Assembly: GCA_019116585.1 (NCBI GenBank)
Contig: DXBJ01000020.1
Location: 1-45,793, forward strand
Source of the DNA: Candidatus Faecalibacterium gallistercoris
Lineage (GTDB): Bacteria > Bacillota > Clostridia > Oscillospirales > Ruminococcaceae
Length of the DNA: 45,793 nt
Direction of reading: 5' to 3'
The position numbers and the translations under genes were made by a program. This document shows, piece after piece, positions 33,915 to 41,332 of this stretch. Below the pieces are notes generated by a model, which saw only the letters and a list, made by a program, of their open reading frames with translations, searched no databases and was not told the DNA's origin. The first letter of the stretch is position 1; each line of letters opens with the position of its first letter.

Positions 33915-34595
33915 TTACTGCTTGTCCAGCCAATCGGCCATCTTGTTGACGGCGTTCTTGCCGCCCGAGACAAAGAGGATGTCCCCCTCCTGGAAAACGG
34001 TGTTGGGGCCCACCGACTCGTTCACCTTGCCGGCGTTCTCGATGGCGATGATGTTCAGGCCGAACTGGCCGCGCAGGTTGACGTCCACGACCGTCTTGCC
34101 GATCATCTTGGCGGGCACCGCCAGCTTGGAAATGCTGATCTGCTCGCTCAGCTGGACAAAGTCCAGCATGCCGGTGGTCTCCAGGCGGTGGGCCAGCCGG
34201 ATGGCCATGTCGTGCTCGGGGTAGACCACCTGGGCGCCCAGCTTGCGCAGGACCTGGCCCTGCTCCTCGCTGGCGGCCTTGGCGATGACGGTGGGGATGC
34301 CCATGCTGACCAGGTGCAGGGTGGTCAGGATGGAGACGTCCATCTTCTCGCCGATGCAGACCACGGCCACATCGCAGTTCTGGATGCCGGTCTCCTCCAG
34401 GGTCTTTTTGTCCAGCGCCTTGACCACATAGGCGGCCTCGGTGTAGTCCCGCAGGGCGCGGACCTTTTCCTCGTCCTGGTCCAGGACCACCAGGTCCTCG
34501 CCGGCCTCGGCCAGCTCGATGGCCAGCGCCATGCCGAAACGGCCCAGGCCCACAATGCCGTAGGAACCCTTTGCTTTCTTTGCTTTACCAAACAT
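33915..34595 (-). CDS. ktrA: Potassium uptake regulatory protein KtrA (TrkA-N/RCK)
   Basis: This 226-residue cytosolic gating subunit of a K+ channel-like transporter forms an octameric ring. The N-terminal RCK domain has the Rossmann motif YGIVGLGRFGMALAIELAEA with the acidic end DLVVLDQDEEKV for ATP/NAD binding. The C-terminal RCK_C domain (about 140-220) contains VVDVNLRGQFGLNIIAIEN; RCK_C domains of this family can bind c-di-AMP. The start at 34595 (MFGKAKK) is chosen because AGGAGG lies seven bases before it; the longer frame to 34613 would overlap ktrB. Confidence 0.93.
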   Translation of the reverse strand: MFGKAKKAKGSYGIVGLGRFGMALAIELAEAGEDLVVLDQDEEKVRALRDYTEAAYVVKALDKKTLEETGIQNCDVAVVCIGEKMDVSILTTLHLVSMGIPTVIAKAASEEQGQVLRKLGAQVVYPEHDMAIRLAHRLETTGMLDFVQLSEQISISKLAVPAKMIGKTVVDVNLRGQFGLNIIAIENAGKVNESVGPNTVFQEGDILFVSGGKNAVNKMADWLDKQ

Positions 34596-34609
34596 TTTGT
34601 TTCCTCCTG

Positions 34610-35908
34610 TCAACCGATGGCGATGTTGCCTTCGGGGTAGCTGACCCGCTCGCCCTTGTCAAAATACCAGACCGAGGCGATGGTCAGCGGGCCAAGGCGG
34701 CCGATGTACATGATAAGGATGGACACCAGCTTGGCAGGCACGCCCAACGTGGTGGTGATGCCGGTGGAAAGGCCCACCGTGCCAAAGGCGCTGGTGATCT
34801 CGAACAGGGCGTCTACCAGCCGCAGCTGGGGCTCAAAGACCATGGTCAGCCAGGTGCCGGTGAGGACCACGCTGACGGCGATCAGGGTGATGACCGCAGC
34901 CTTGCGGAAGGCGCCGGAGGGGATGGAATAGCGGAAAGCCTTCTCGCCCCGGTTGGTGGCGGCGGACTTGATGCCCTGCAGCAGGACGAAGAAGGTGCTG
35001 GTCTTGATACCGCCGCCGGTGGATCCGGGGGAGGCGCCGATGAACATCAGCACGATCAGCACCAGCAGGCCGGCGCTGTTGAACTCGCCCAGGGGGTAGG
35101 TGGAAAAGCCGGCGGTACGGGCCGATACGCTGTGGAAGAAGGCGCCCAGCCAGGTGATGTCCTCGGTCAGCTTGAGCAGCACCGCGCCCACCACGATCAG
35201 CACCGCGCTGACGCTGATGACCACCTTGGTGTGCATCGAGAACTTTTTCCAGCGGAAGCGGTTGTGCAGCACATCCCGGATGACCAAAAAGCCGATGCCG
35301 CCGAAGATGATGAGCCCGCAGGTGATCAGGTTCAGGGGGACGTTGTCACGGTAGGGGATCAGGTTCTGGTAGTTGCCCAGGATGTCGAAGCCCGAGTTGT
35401 TGAAGGCTGCCACCGAGTGGAAGATGCTGATCCACAGGGCGCGCAGGGGCGGATAATCCTGCACGAACACCAGGAAGCTAAGCGCTGCGCCCGCGCCCTC
35501 GAAGCAGAGGGTCATCAGGAAGATGCTCTTGAGGAACCGCAGGATGCCCTGGGCCGAGTCCAGGTTCAGCGCTTCCTGCAGGACGCTGCGCTCCTTCAGG
35601 TTGATCTTGCGGCCCATGGCCAGGATGATGCCCGCGCCCACCGAGGTGACGCCCAGGCCGCCCACCTGGATGAGGGCTGCAAGGATCAGCTGCCCTACAA
35701 AGGTGAAGGTGTCGCCTGCATCCGTTGCGATCAGTCCGGTGACGCAGACCGCGCTGGTGGAGGTGTACAGGGTGTCGATGTAGGCCACGTCCACGCCTTC
35801 CTGCACGCTGAAAGGCATGATGAGCAGCACCGACCCCAGCAGGATCACCAGTGCAAAGCCCAGGGCAATGACCCGCACCGGCGACTGCTTTTTGATGAAC
35901 TCAAACAT
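34610..35908 (-). CDS. ktrB: Potassium uptake channel subunit KtrB (TrkH family)
   Basis: A 432-residue membrane protein of the Trk/Ktr superfamily with four MPM repeats. The four pore loops with their filter glycines are visible: TSTSAVCVTGL, VAAFNNSGFDILG, SVSARTAGFSTYPL and TSAFGTVGLSTGIT. Filter-gate residues GASPGSTGGGIKT follow the third repeat, as in KtrB. Length fits. It is encoded just upstream of ktrA on the minus strand and together they import K+ (usually with Na+). CAAGGAG stands upstream of ATG 35908; a structured leader precedes it. Confidence 0.95.
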   Translation of the reverse strand: MFEFIKKQSPVRVIALGFALVILLGSVLLIMPFSVQEGVDVAYIDTLYTSTSAVCVTGLIATDAGDTFTFVGQLILAALIQVGGLGVTSVGAGIILAMGRKINLKERSVLQEALNLDSAQGILRFLKSIFLMTLCFEGAGAALSFLVFVQDYPPLRALWISIFHSVAAFNNSGFDILGNYQNLIPYRDNVPLNLITCGLIIFGGIGFLVIRDVLHNRFRWKKFSMHTKVVISVSAVLIVVGAVLLKLTEDITWLGAFFHSVSARTAGFSTYPLGEFNSAGLLVLIVLMFIGASPGSTGGGIKTSTFFVLLQGIKSAATNRGEKAFRYSIPSGAFRKAAVITLIAVSVVLTGTWLTMVFEPQLRLVDALFEITSAFGTVGLSTGITTTLGVPAKLVSILIMYIGRLGPLTIASVWYFDKGERVSYPEGNIAIG

Positions 35909-35929
35909 AAAATCTCCTTGCTTGCCGTT

Positions 35930-36018
35930 GCGGCCCGCCGCAGGCAGGCCGCGCCATTTAAGACTGGGGATCGTAAGCCCGAAGGTACGGTTTGTTCAGG
36001 AAACTGACCTGCCGGACA
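35930..36018 (-). promoter_or_regulatory. Structured 5' leader of ktrBA
   Basis: On the minus strand the roughly 110-base leader can fold as an outer GGGG/CCCC helix holding CAGG(tcagttt)CCTG and a CGTA-CC-TTCG-GG-c-TTACG hairpin with a UUCG tetraloop. Nearer the gene, GCGGCCTGCC-TGC-GGCGGGCCGC (35930-35952) forms a 10-bp stem followed not by a T-tract but by the ribosome site. It does not match the ydaO (c-di-AMP) riboswitch that often controls ktr genes, as far as can be judged by eye. Confidence 0.4.
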
Positions 36019-36024
36019 CCCCAT

Positions 36025-36033
36025 AGTATAGCA
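36025..36033 (-). promoter_or_regulatory. Extended -10 promoter of ktrBA
   Basis: TGCTATACT on the minus strand, an extended -10 (TGn) box with five of six matches. The -35 region (CTTCCC) is weak, which is usual for extended -10 promoters. Confidence 0.6.
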
Positions 36034-36117
36034 GGAAATATGCAAAAGGGAAGAGCGATTTTCACTTTTTTGTAAAAAAGCGGGTTGAAATTTTTTCCGT
36101 TTTCACATCAGGGGCTT

Positions 36118-36162
36118 GTAAAACGGGCCTGCGCCCTACCCAAAGGGGAGCACAGGCCCGTT
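36118..36162 (-). terminator. Probable terminator of the cation ATPase gene
   Basis: AACGGGCCTG (36122-36131) and CAGGCCCGTT (36153-36162) form a 10-bp perfect stem around a 21-base loop. On the minus strand a short TTTTAC follows. It lies about 30 bases after the ATPase stop. The T-tract is short. Confidence 0.55.
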
Positions 36163-36193
36163 CTGAAGGTTTTTACGGCAAAGCGCAGGCGGC

Positions 36194-38845
36194 TCAGGCT
36201 GCCTTGGAGCTGGCGATGCTGCGCTGGATGGCCTTGACGATCTCCACGATGGGGATGACCAGGAAAGCCAGGACCAGGGCGACCAGGTACTCGTTCAGGT
36301 CCACAGGGGTGAAGCCGAACAGATCAGCCACGAAGGGCACTTCCAGCACGACGGTGGTCAGCACCAGGCTGCCCAGCATGGCGCCCCACAGCACCTTGTT
36401 GTGGGTGTGCAGGGTGAACACGCTCTTGCGCTGGCTGCGCATGTTGAAGCTGTGGAAGATCTCGCACATGCTCATGGTCAGGAAGGCCATGGTCATGCCG
36501 TCGTCGCTGACACCGCGGGGCATCTCAAAGTAGCCCACTTCCATGCAGTGGCCGATGATATAGGAGGCCAGGGTGATGATCGAGATCAGCAGGCCCTGGT
36601 AGGCGATGTCGAAGCCCAGCCCGCCGGCAAAGATGCCGTCTTTCGAGTTGCGGGGCTTGCGCTTCATGATGTCGGCCTCGCCCTGCTCCATGCCCAGCGC
36701 CAGGGCGGGGAAGCAGTCGGTGATCAGGTTGATGAACAGCAGGTGGACGGGGTTGAGCAGGGTGAAGCCCAGCAGGGTGGCGCAGAACACGCCCAGCACC
36801 TCGCTCATGTTGGAAGCCAGCAGGAACTGGATGGCCTTGCGGATGTTGGCGTAGATGCGGCGGCCCTCTTCCACGGCGCCCACGATGGTGGCAAAGTTGT
36901 CGTCGGCCAGCACCATGTCGGCCACGTTCTTGGTGACGTCGGTGCCGGTGATGCCCATGCCCACGCCGATGTCGGCAGACTTGATGGAGGGTGCGTCGTT
37001 GACGCCGTCGCCGGTCATGGCGGTGATGGCGCCGTTGCCCTTCCAGGCGGTAACGATGCGCACCTTATGCTCGGGCTGGACGCGGGCGTAGACGCCGTAC
37101 TTCTTGACGGCCTCGCCGATCTCGCTGTCGGGGATCTTGTCCAGCTCGGCGCCGGTGATGGCCTGGCTGGCGTCGGTGATGATGCCCAGCTCCTTGGCGA
37201 TGGCCACGGCGGTGTCCTTGTGGTCGCCGGTGATCATCACGGGGCGGATGCCGGCCTCACGGCACTCCACGATGGCGGGCTTGACCTCGGGACGGACCGG
37301 GTCGATCATGCCGGTCAGGCCCAGGAAGCACAGATCCTGCTCCAGGAAGGCCGGCTCGTTGCTGGCGGGCTTTTCGGCCCAGTCGCGCTTGGCGGCGGCC
37401 AGGACGCGCAGGGCCTGGTCGGCCATGTTCTTGTTGGCGGCCAGGATCTCGGCGCGCTTGGCGTCGGTCATGGGCAGGGCTTTGCCGTTCTCCAGGTAGG
37501 TGGTGCAGCGCTTGAGCACCTCGTCGGGGGCGCCCTTGGTGTACTGGACGTAGGCGCCGCCGGCGGTGTGGATGGTGCTCATCATCTTGCGGGAAGAATC
37601 GAAGGGCGCCTCGTCCACACGGGGCTGGGCGGCGGCCAGCTCGCCCTTGGGCAGGCCCTCCTTGGCCGCAAAGTTGACCAGGGCGGCCTCGGTGGGCTCG
37701 CCTTCGGCCTGGCCCTCGTCGTTCAGGTTGGCGTCGTTGCACAGGGCCATGGCGGTGGCCAAGGGGGCGGTCTCGCCCACGTGCTGGACCACGGTCATCT
37801 TGTTCTGGGTCAGGGTGCCGGTCTTATCCGAGCAGATGACCTGGGTGCAGCCCAGGGTCTCGACGGCGGTCAGGCGGCGGATGACGGCGTTGCGGTGGCT
37901 CATGTTGGTCACGCCGATGGAAAGCACCACCGTGACCACGGTGGCCAGGCCCTCGGGGATGGCGGCCACCGCCAGGGAAACGGCCACCATGAAGGTGGAC
38001 AGGACCGAATCCAGGGTGAAGGAACCGGCCACGATCAGGTCAAAGATGAAGATGAACAGGCAGATGCCCAGCACCAGCTTGGAAAGGATGGTGCTCAGCT
38101 GCTCCAGCTGGCGCTGGAGGGGGGTCTGCTCCTGCTCGGTGTTGGCCAGGGCGCCGGCGATCTTGCCCATCTCGGTGTCCATGCCGGTCCGGGAGATCAG
38201 GGCCTTGCCGCGGCCATAGACCACGGTGGAGCCCATATAGCACATGTTCTTGCGGTCGCCCAGGGGGACCTCGCTCTGGTCCTTGGCCAGGCCCAGCGCC
38301 TCGATCACCTTGTTGACGGGGACGCTCTCGCCGGTGAGGGCGGCCTCCTCGATCTTCAGGCTGGCGCTCTCCAGCAGGCGGCCGTCGGCGGGGACGGCGT
38401 CGCCGGCTTCCAGCAGCACCACGTCGCCGGGCACCAGCTGGTCGCTGTGGATCGAGACCTGCTTGCCGTCCCGCAGCACCTTGCAGGTGGCGGCGGTCAT
38501 GGTCTGCAGGGCCTCAATGGCGGCCTCCGCCTTGCTCTCCTGGAAAACGCCCAGCACGGCGTTCAGCAGCACCACGATCAGGATGATAAAGACCTCGGCA
38601 AAGCTCTCGCCCGAGATGAAGTTGGTCACCGCAGAGACGGCGGCTGCGATCATCAGGATGATGAGCATGGGGTCCTTCAGCTGCTCGATGAACCGCTGGA
38701 GCAGGGTGGGCTTTTCAGCGTCCTTCAGCTTGTTGGGGCCGTACTTTTCGAGCCGGGCAGCGGCCTCCGTGCTGCTCAGACCGTCGGCGCTGGTGTTCAG
38801 CTCGGCGATCAGCTCTTGGGGGGATTGCACGTACTCCTGTTTCAT
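36194..38845 (-). CDS. P2-type cation-transporting ATPase, probable Mn2+/Ca2+ exporter
   Basis: An 883-residue PMCA/SERCA-like pump. Order: N-terminal cation_ATPase_N domain (GLSSTEAAARLEKYGPNKL), actuator with ALTGESVPVNK, M4 ion site AVAAIPEGLATVV, phosphorylation site VICSDKTGTLTQNKM (about residue 335) and ATP-binding KGAPDEVLKRC. MITGDHKDTAVAIA and the hinge MTGDGVNDAPSIKSADIGV follow; M6 has INLITDCFPALALGME. Such proteins are usually called Ca2+ pumps. The upstream leader looks like a yybP-ykoY riboswitch, which senses Mn2+ and controls Mn2+-exporting P2 ATPases elsewhere, so Mn2+ export is a strong alternative. No neighbour on the same strand seems co-transcribed. Confidence 0.93.
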   Translation of the reverse strand: MKQEYVQSPQELIAELNTSADGLSSTEAAARLEKYGPNKLKDAEKPTLLQRFIEQLKDPMLIILMIAAAVSAVTNFISGESFAEVFIILIVVLLNAVLGVFQESKAEAAIEALQTMTAATCKVLRDGKQVSIHSDQLVPGDVVLLEAGDAVPADGRLLESASLKIEEAALTGESVPVNKVIEALGLAKDQSEVPLGDRKNMCYMGSTVVYGRGKALISRTGMDTEMGKIAGALANTEQEQTPLQRQLEQLSTILSKLVLGICLFIFIFDLIVAGSFTLDSVLSTFMVAVSLAVAAIPEGLATVVTVVLSIGVTNMSHRNAVIRRLTAVETLGCTQVICSDKTGTLTQNKMTVVQHVGETAPLATAMALCNDANLNDEGQAEGEPTEAALVNFAAKEGLPKGELAAAQPRVDEAPFDSSRKMMSTIHTAGGAYVQYTKGAPDEVLKRCTTYLENGKALPMTDAKRAEILAANKNMADQALRVLAAAKRDWAEKPASNEPAFLEQDLCFLGLTGMIDPVRPEVKPAIVECREAGIRPVMITGDHKDTAVAIAKELGIITDASQAITGAELDKIPDSEIGEAVKKYGVYARVQPEHKVRIVTAWKGNGAITAMTGDGVNDAPSIKSADIGVGMGITGTDVTKNVADMVLADDNFATIVGAVEEGRRIYANIRKAIQFLLASNMSEVLGVFCATLLGFTLLNPVHLLFINLITDCFPALALGMEQGEADIMKRKPRNSKDGIFAGGLGFDIAYQGLLISIITLASYIIGHCMEVGYFEMPRGVSDDGMTMAFLTMSMCEIFHSFNMRSQRKSVFTLHTHNKVLWGAMLGSLVLTTVVLEVPFVADLFGFTPVDLNEYLVALVLAFLVIPIVEIVKAIQRSIASSKAA

Positions 38846-38913
38846 TTCTCGGTTTACTCCTCCTGACAGTGTACAGTGTGACGGTGCAAGGGCGCGATCC
38901 CTTTGTGGACACG

Positions 38914-38959
38914 CAAAAGAAAAGACCCATGCACTGGATGGGTTTCCGGTGCATGAGTC
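38914..38959 (-). terminator. Riboswitch-associated terminator in the ATPase leader
   Basis: On the minus strand GACTCATGCACCGG pairs with CCAGTGCATGGGTC (38924-38959), 14 positions with one mismatch and one G-T, followed by TTTTCTTTT. The 5' arm overlaps the 3' end of the aptamer-like segment, so ligand binding could decide between terminator and read-through. It lies about 70 bases before the ATPase start. Confidence 0.8.
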
Positions 38960-39056
38960 TCATTCTCCATTCGATCAGGCTGCCCGGAACCTTTGGGAAA
39001 AGGATCGTCCTGACGGGCAAGCCGCGCGCTCTCACGCGGAATTACTCCCTCATGTG
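38951..39056 (-). promoter_or_regulatory. Probable yybP-ykoY (Mn2+) riboswitch
   Basis: Between a consensus promoter and an intrinsic terminator the minus-strand RNA contains GAGGGAGTA near its 5' end, CGTCAGGACGATCC in the middle and GAATGGAGAATGAGACTC at the 3' end. These match from memory the conserved GGGGAGUA and ...GAGAC internal-loop elements of the yybP-ykoY family, which binds Mn2+ and often precedes P-type ATPases. No covariance search could be run, so the family name is a reasoned guess. Confidence 0.68.
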
Positions 39057-39062
39057 TCCTCC

Positions 39063-39091
39063 ATTATAGAGGATGGAGGGACATTTGTCAA
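39063..39091 (-). promoter_or_regulatory. Consensus promoter of the riboswitch-ATPase unit
   Basis: On the minus strand TTGACA (39086-39091), exactly 17 bases, TATAAT (39063-39068). It is a perfect match to the vegetative sigma factor consensus and gives a leader of about 210 bases. Confidence 0.93.
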
Positions 39092-39132
39092 TGGACAATT
39101 CCGTACAAGTGTGAAACAAACGGGCCCGGGCC

Positions 39133-39151
39133 GCCGGGAAAAAGCCCCGGC
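39133..39151 (-). terminator. Possible terminator after fakA
   Basis: On the minus strand GCCGGGG-CTTTTT-CCCGGC forms a six-bp stem shortly after the fakA stop; GGCCCGGGCC and CGTTTGTTT follow. The arrangement is not classical, so the assignment is weak. Confidence 0.3.
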
Positions 39152-39159
39152 GCAGCCTT

Positions 39160-40866
39160 TTACTCCACGCTGATCATATAGTAGTAGACCGGCTGGCCGC
39201 CGCGGATGTGGCTGACCTCCACATGGCTGGGGCACTTGGCCTTGATGATCTCGGTGGTGCGCTCGGCGTCCTCGTCGCTGACGTCGCAGCCCGAGATGAC
39301 AGTGACGAAGCTGGAGTCCTTGCGGCACATACTGCGGGCCAGGCGGTAGGCGGCCTTGGTCAGGTCGTTGGAGGTGGCGACGATCTTGCCGTTTTCCAGG
39401 GACATGATCTCGCCCTTGCGGATCCGCTTGCCGTCGTATTCGCTGTCCCGGGCGGCGTAGGTGATCAGGCCGGTGGAGACGTTGTCGGCGGCTTTCATCA
39501 TGTTGATGGTGTTGGTCTCCACCGAGGCGGTGGGGTCAAAGTTGAGCATGGCGGTGATGCCCATGGGGATGGTGCGGGTGGGCAGCACCACCACCCGGCG
39601 GTCGGCCAGCTTTTCGGCCTGCTCGGCCGCCATGATGATGTTCTTGTTGTTGGGCAGCACAAAGACGGTCTTGGCCGGCACGCTCTGGACGGCGGCCAGG
39701 ATGTCCTCGGTGGCGGGGTTCATGGTCTGGCCGCCCGAGACCACGGCGTCCACGGCCAGGTCGGTAAAGACGGCCTTGAGGCCCTCGCCGGCGGCCACCG
39801 CCACAAAGCCATAGTCCCGATTGGGGTCGACGGCGGCGTAGATGAACTCGCTGGCAATGGAGTCGGAGGCGCGCTGCTTCTGCTCGGCCTCGGCCTGCTT
39901 TTCCAGGCTCTTGCCCTGCTTCTGGCGGGCCAGGAACTGCTCGTGCATATTTTCGATCTTGAAGTTGGTCAGGTAGCCGTACTTGATGGCCTCCGAGAGG
40001 ATCTTGCCGGGGTCGGCGGTGTGGACGTGGAGGTTGATGACGTCGTCGTCCTCGATGCAGACCACGCTGTCGCCGTTGGACTCGGCAAAGGCGCGCATCT
40101 TGGCGGCGCTGGCCCCGTCCTCCTTGTGGATCAGGAACTGGGTGCAGTAGCCGTTCTTGATGTCCTCCACCTTCATCAGGTCGTCGGTAAAGACGCCGCG
40201 GCCGGCGTTGGCGGTGGACAGCTTGGCTTTGTTCTGGGCGGACTCGGCGGCGGGGATGATGCCCTCGCCGTGGAACACCTTGCCCATGCCCTCGAAGATG
40301 ATCAGGATGCCCTGGCCCCCGGCGTCCACCACGCCGGCCTTTTTCAGGACGGGCAGCAGGTTGGGGGTGTCGTCCAGGGCGCGCTGGCCGGCGGACAGGA
40401 CCAGGTCCCACAGCTCGTCCACGTCGGCGATGCCGCTGGCCCGGGCCTCCTCCGAGGCGACGCGGGCCACCGTCAGGATGGTGCCCTCGGTGGGCTTCAT
40501 GACGGCCTTATAGGCGGCCTCGACGCCCTTTTCCAGGGCGGAGACCAGGTCCCCGGCGCCGGCCTCCTTTTTGCCTTCCAGCGCTTTGGAAAAGCCGCGG
40601 AACAGCAGGCTGGTGATGACGCCCGAGTTGCCCCGCGCCCCCCGCAGCATGGCGGAGGCGGCGGTCTTGGCGGCCTCGCCCACGGTGCAGTCGTCGGCCA
40701 GGGCGTCCAGTTCGGGCACCGCCGCGCCGATGGTCATCCCCATGTTGGTGCCGGTATCGCCGTCCGGCACGGGGAACACGTTCAGCTCGTCCACGCGGGA
40801 GCGCTGGTTGTTGATGTTGTTTGCGCCGGAGATGATGGCGTCACGCAGAATTTTACCACTAATCAT
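39160..40866 (-). CDS. fakA: FakA-like fatty acid kinase (DAK2/YloV protein)
   Basis: A 568-residue protein with the DhaL-type ATP-binding domain at the N-terminus (RVDELNVFPVPDGDTGTNMG with the Mg-binding aspartates, MLRGARGNSGVITSLLFRG). A middle domain (about 210-330) and a DegV-like C-terminal half follow, ending GGQPVYYYMISVE. FakA phosphorylates fatty acids bound to a FakB protein; no FakB gene is in the window. The start at 40866 (MISGKIL) follows AAGGAG nine bases earlier; the frame is open to 40911 without a site. It pairs with the Asp23 gene upstream, as yloU-yloV in Bacillus. Confidence 0.92.
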   Translation of the reverse strand: MISGKILRDAIISGANNINNQRSRVDELNVFPVPDGDTGTNMGMTIGAAVPELDALADDCTVGEAAKTAASAMLRGARGNSGVITSLLFRGFSKALEGKKEAGAGDLVSALEKGVEAAYKAVMKPTEGTILTVARVASEEARASGIADVDELWDLVLSAGQRALDDTPNLLPVLKKAGVVDAGGQGILIIFEGMGKVFHGEGIIPAAESAQNKAKLSTANAGRGVFTDDLMKVEDIKNGYCTQFLIHKEDGASAAKMRAFAESNGDSVVCIEDDDVINLHVHTADPGKILSEAIKYGYLTNFKIENMHEQFLARQKQGKSLEKQAEAEQKQRASDSIASEFIYAAVDPNRDYGFVAVAAGEGLKAVFTDLAVDAVVSGGQTMNPATEDILAAVQSVPAKTVFVLPNNKNIIMAAEQAEKLADRRVVVLPTRTIPMGITAMLNFDPTASVETNTINMMKAADNVSTGLITYAARDSEYDGKRIRKGEIMSLENGKIVATSNDLTKAAYRLARSMCRKDSSFVTVISGCDVSDEDAERTTEIIKAKCPSHVEVSHIRGGQPVYYYMISVE

Positions 40867-40936
40867 TGTTTTTAACTCCTTGTCCTGCCCACGGGCGTGC
40901 CCGGGGATCATAATGCCTCAGTCGGGGGGCGGGGGG

Positions 40937-41287
40937 TCAGGCGATCACGTCGTCGACCGACACGATCACCCGGGCGACCCGCAGGCCGGTCGAACGCTCG
41001 ACTTCGTCCTGCACCCGGTGGGTGATGCTCTGGGCTGCGGTGGCAATGTTCAGCCCATAGCCGACAGCGATGTGGATCTCGATGATCAGGCGGCCGTTCT
41101 CAGAGGTGACGCGGACGCCCTTGTCGGCAAAGTCTTCGCCGCGGACCAGGCTCTTGACCGTGTCGGCCACCCCGCGGGGGGCCATGGCGGCCACGCCGTA
41201 GCAGTTCTTGGCGGCTTCGCCTACCAGAGTCGAAAAGTATTCGGCGGAAAAGCGGACATCGCCCAAGGGTAAATGGGTAGTGATCAT
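40937..41287 (-). CDS. Asp23/Gls24 family envelope stress protein (YloU-like)
   Basis: A 116-residue protein of the Asp23/DUF322 family. Conserved pattern: VRFSAEYFSTLVGEAAKNCY, GVAAMAPRG and VRVTSENGRLIIEIHIAVGY, then the C-terminal VQDEVERSTGLRVARVIVSV. Family members coat the inner membrane or relate to cell-wall stress, but the role is unproven. ATG 41287 has AAAGGAG ten bases upstream. It precedes fakA by 70 bases on the same strand, the usual order in Firmicutes. Confidence 0.9.
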   Translation of the reverse strand: MITTHLPLGDVRFSAEYFSTLVGEAAKNCYGVAAMAPRGVADTVKSLVRGEDFADKGVRVTSENGRLIIEIHIAVGYGLNIATAAQSITHRVQDEVERSTGLRVARVIVSVDDVIA

Positions 41288-41332
41288 AATCGCTCTGCTC
41301 CTTTTGTATAGATTTTTCAAAAGCTTTACGCT

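Noticed and set aside
35909..36020. ydaO-type c-di-AMP riboswitch before ktrB
   Set aside because: Conserved ydaO core sequences could not be found by eye and the leader is too short, so only a structured leader is claimed.
36401..38866. Open frame of about 820 codons antisense to the cation ATPase
   Set aside because: Gly/His/Val/Asp-rich shadow of a GC-rich gene; no start signal, and the ATPase frame shows all pump motifs.
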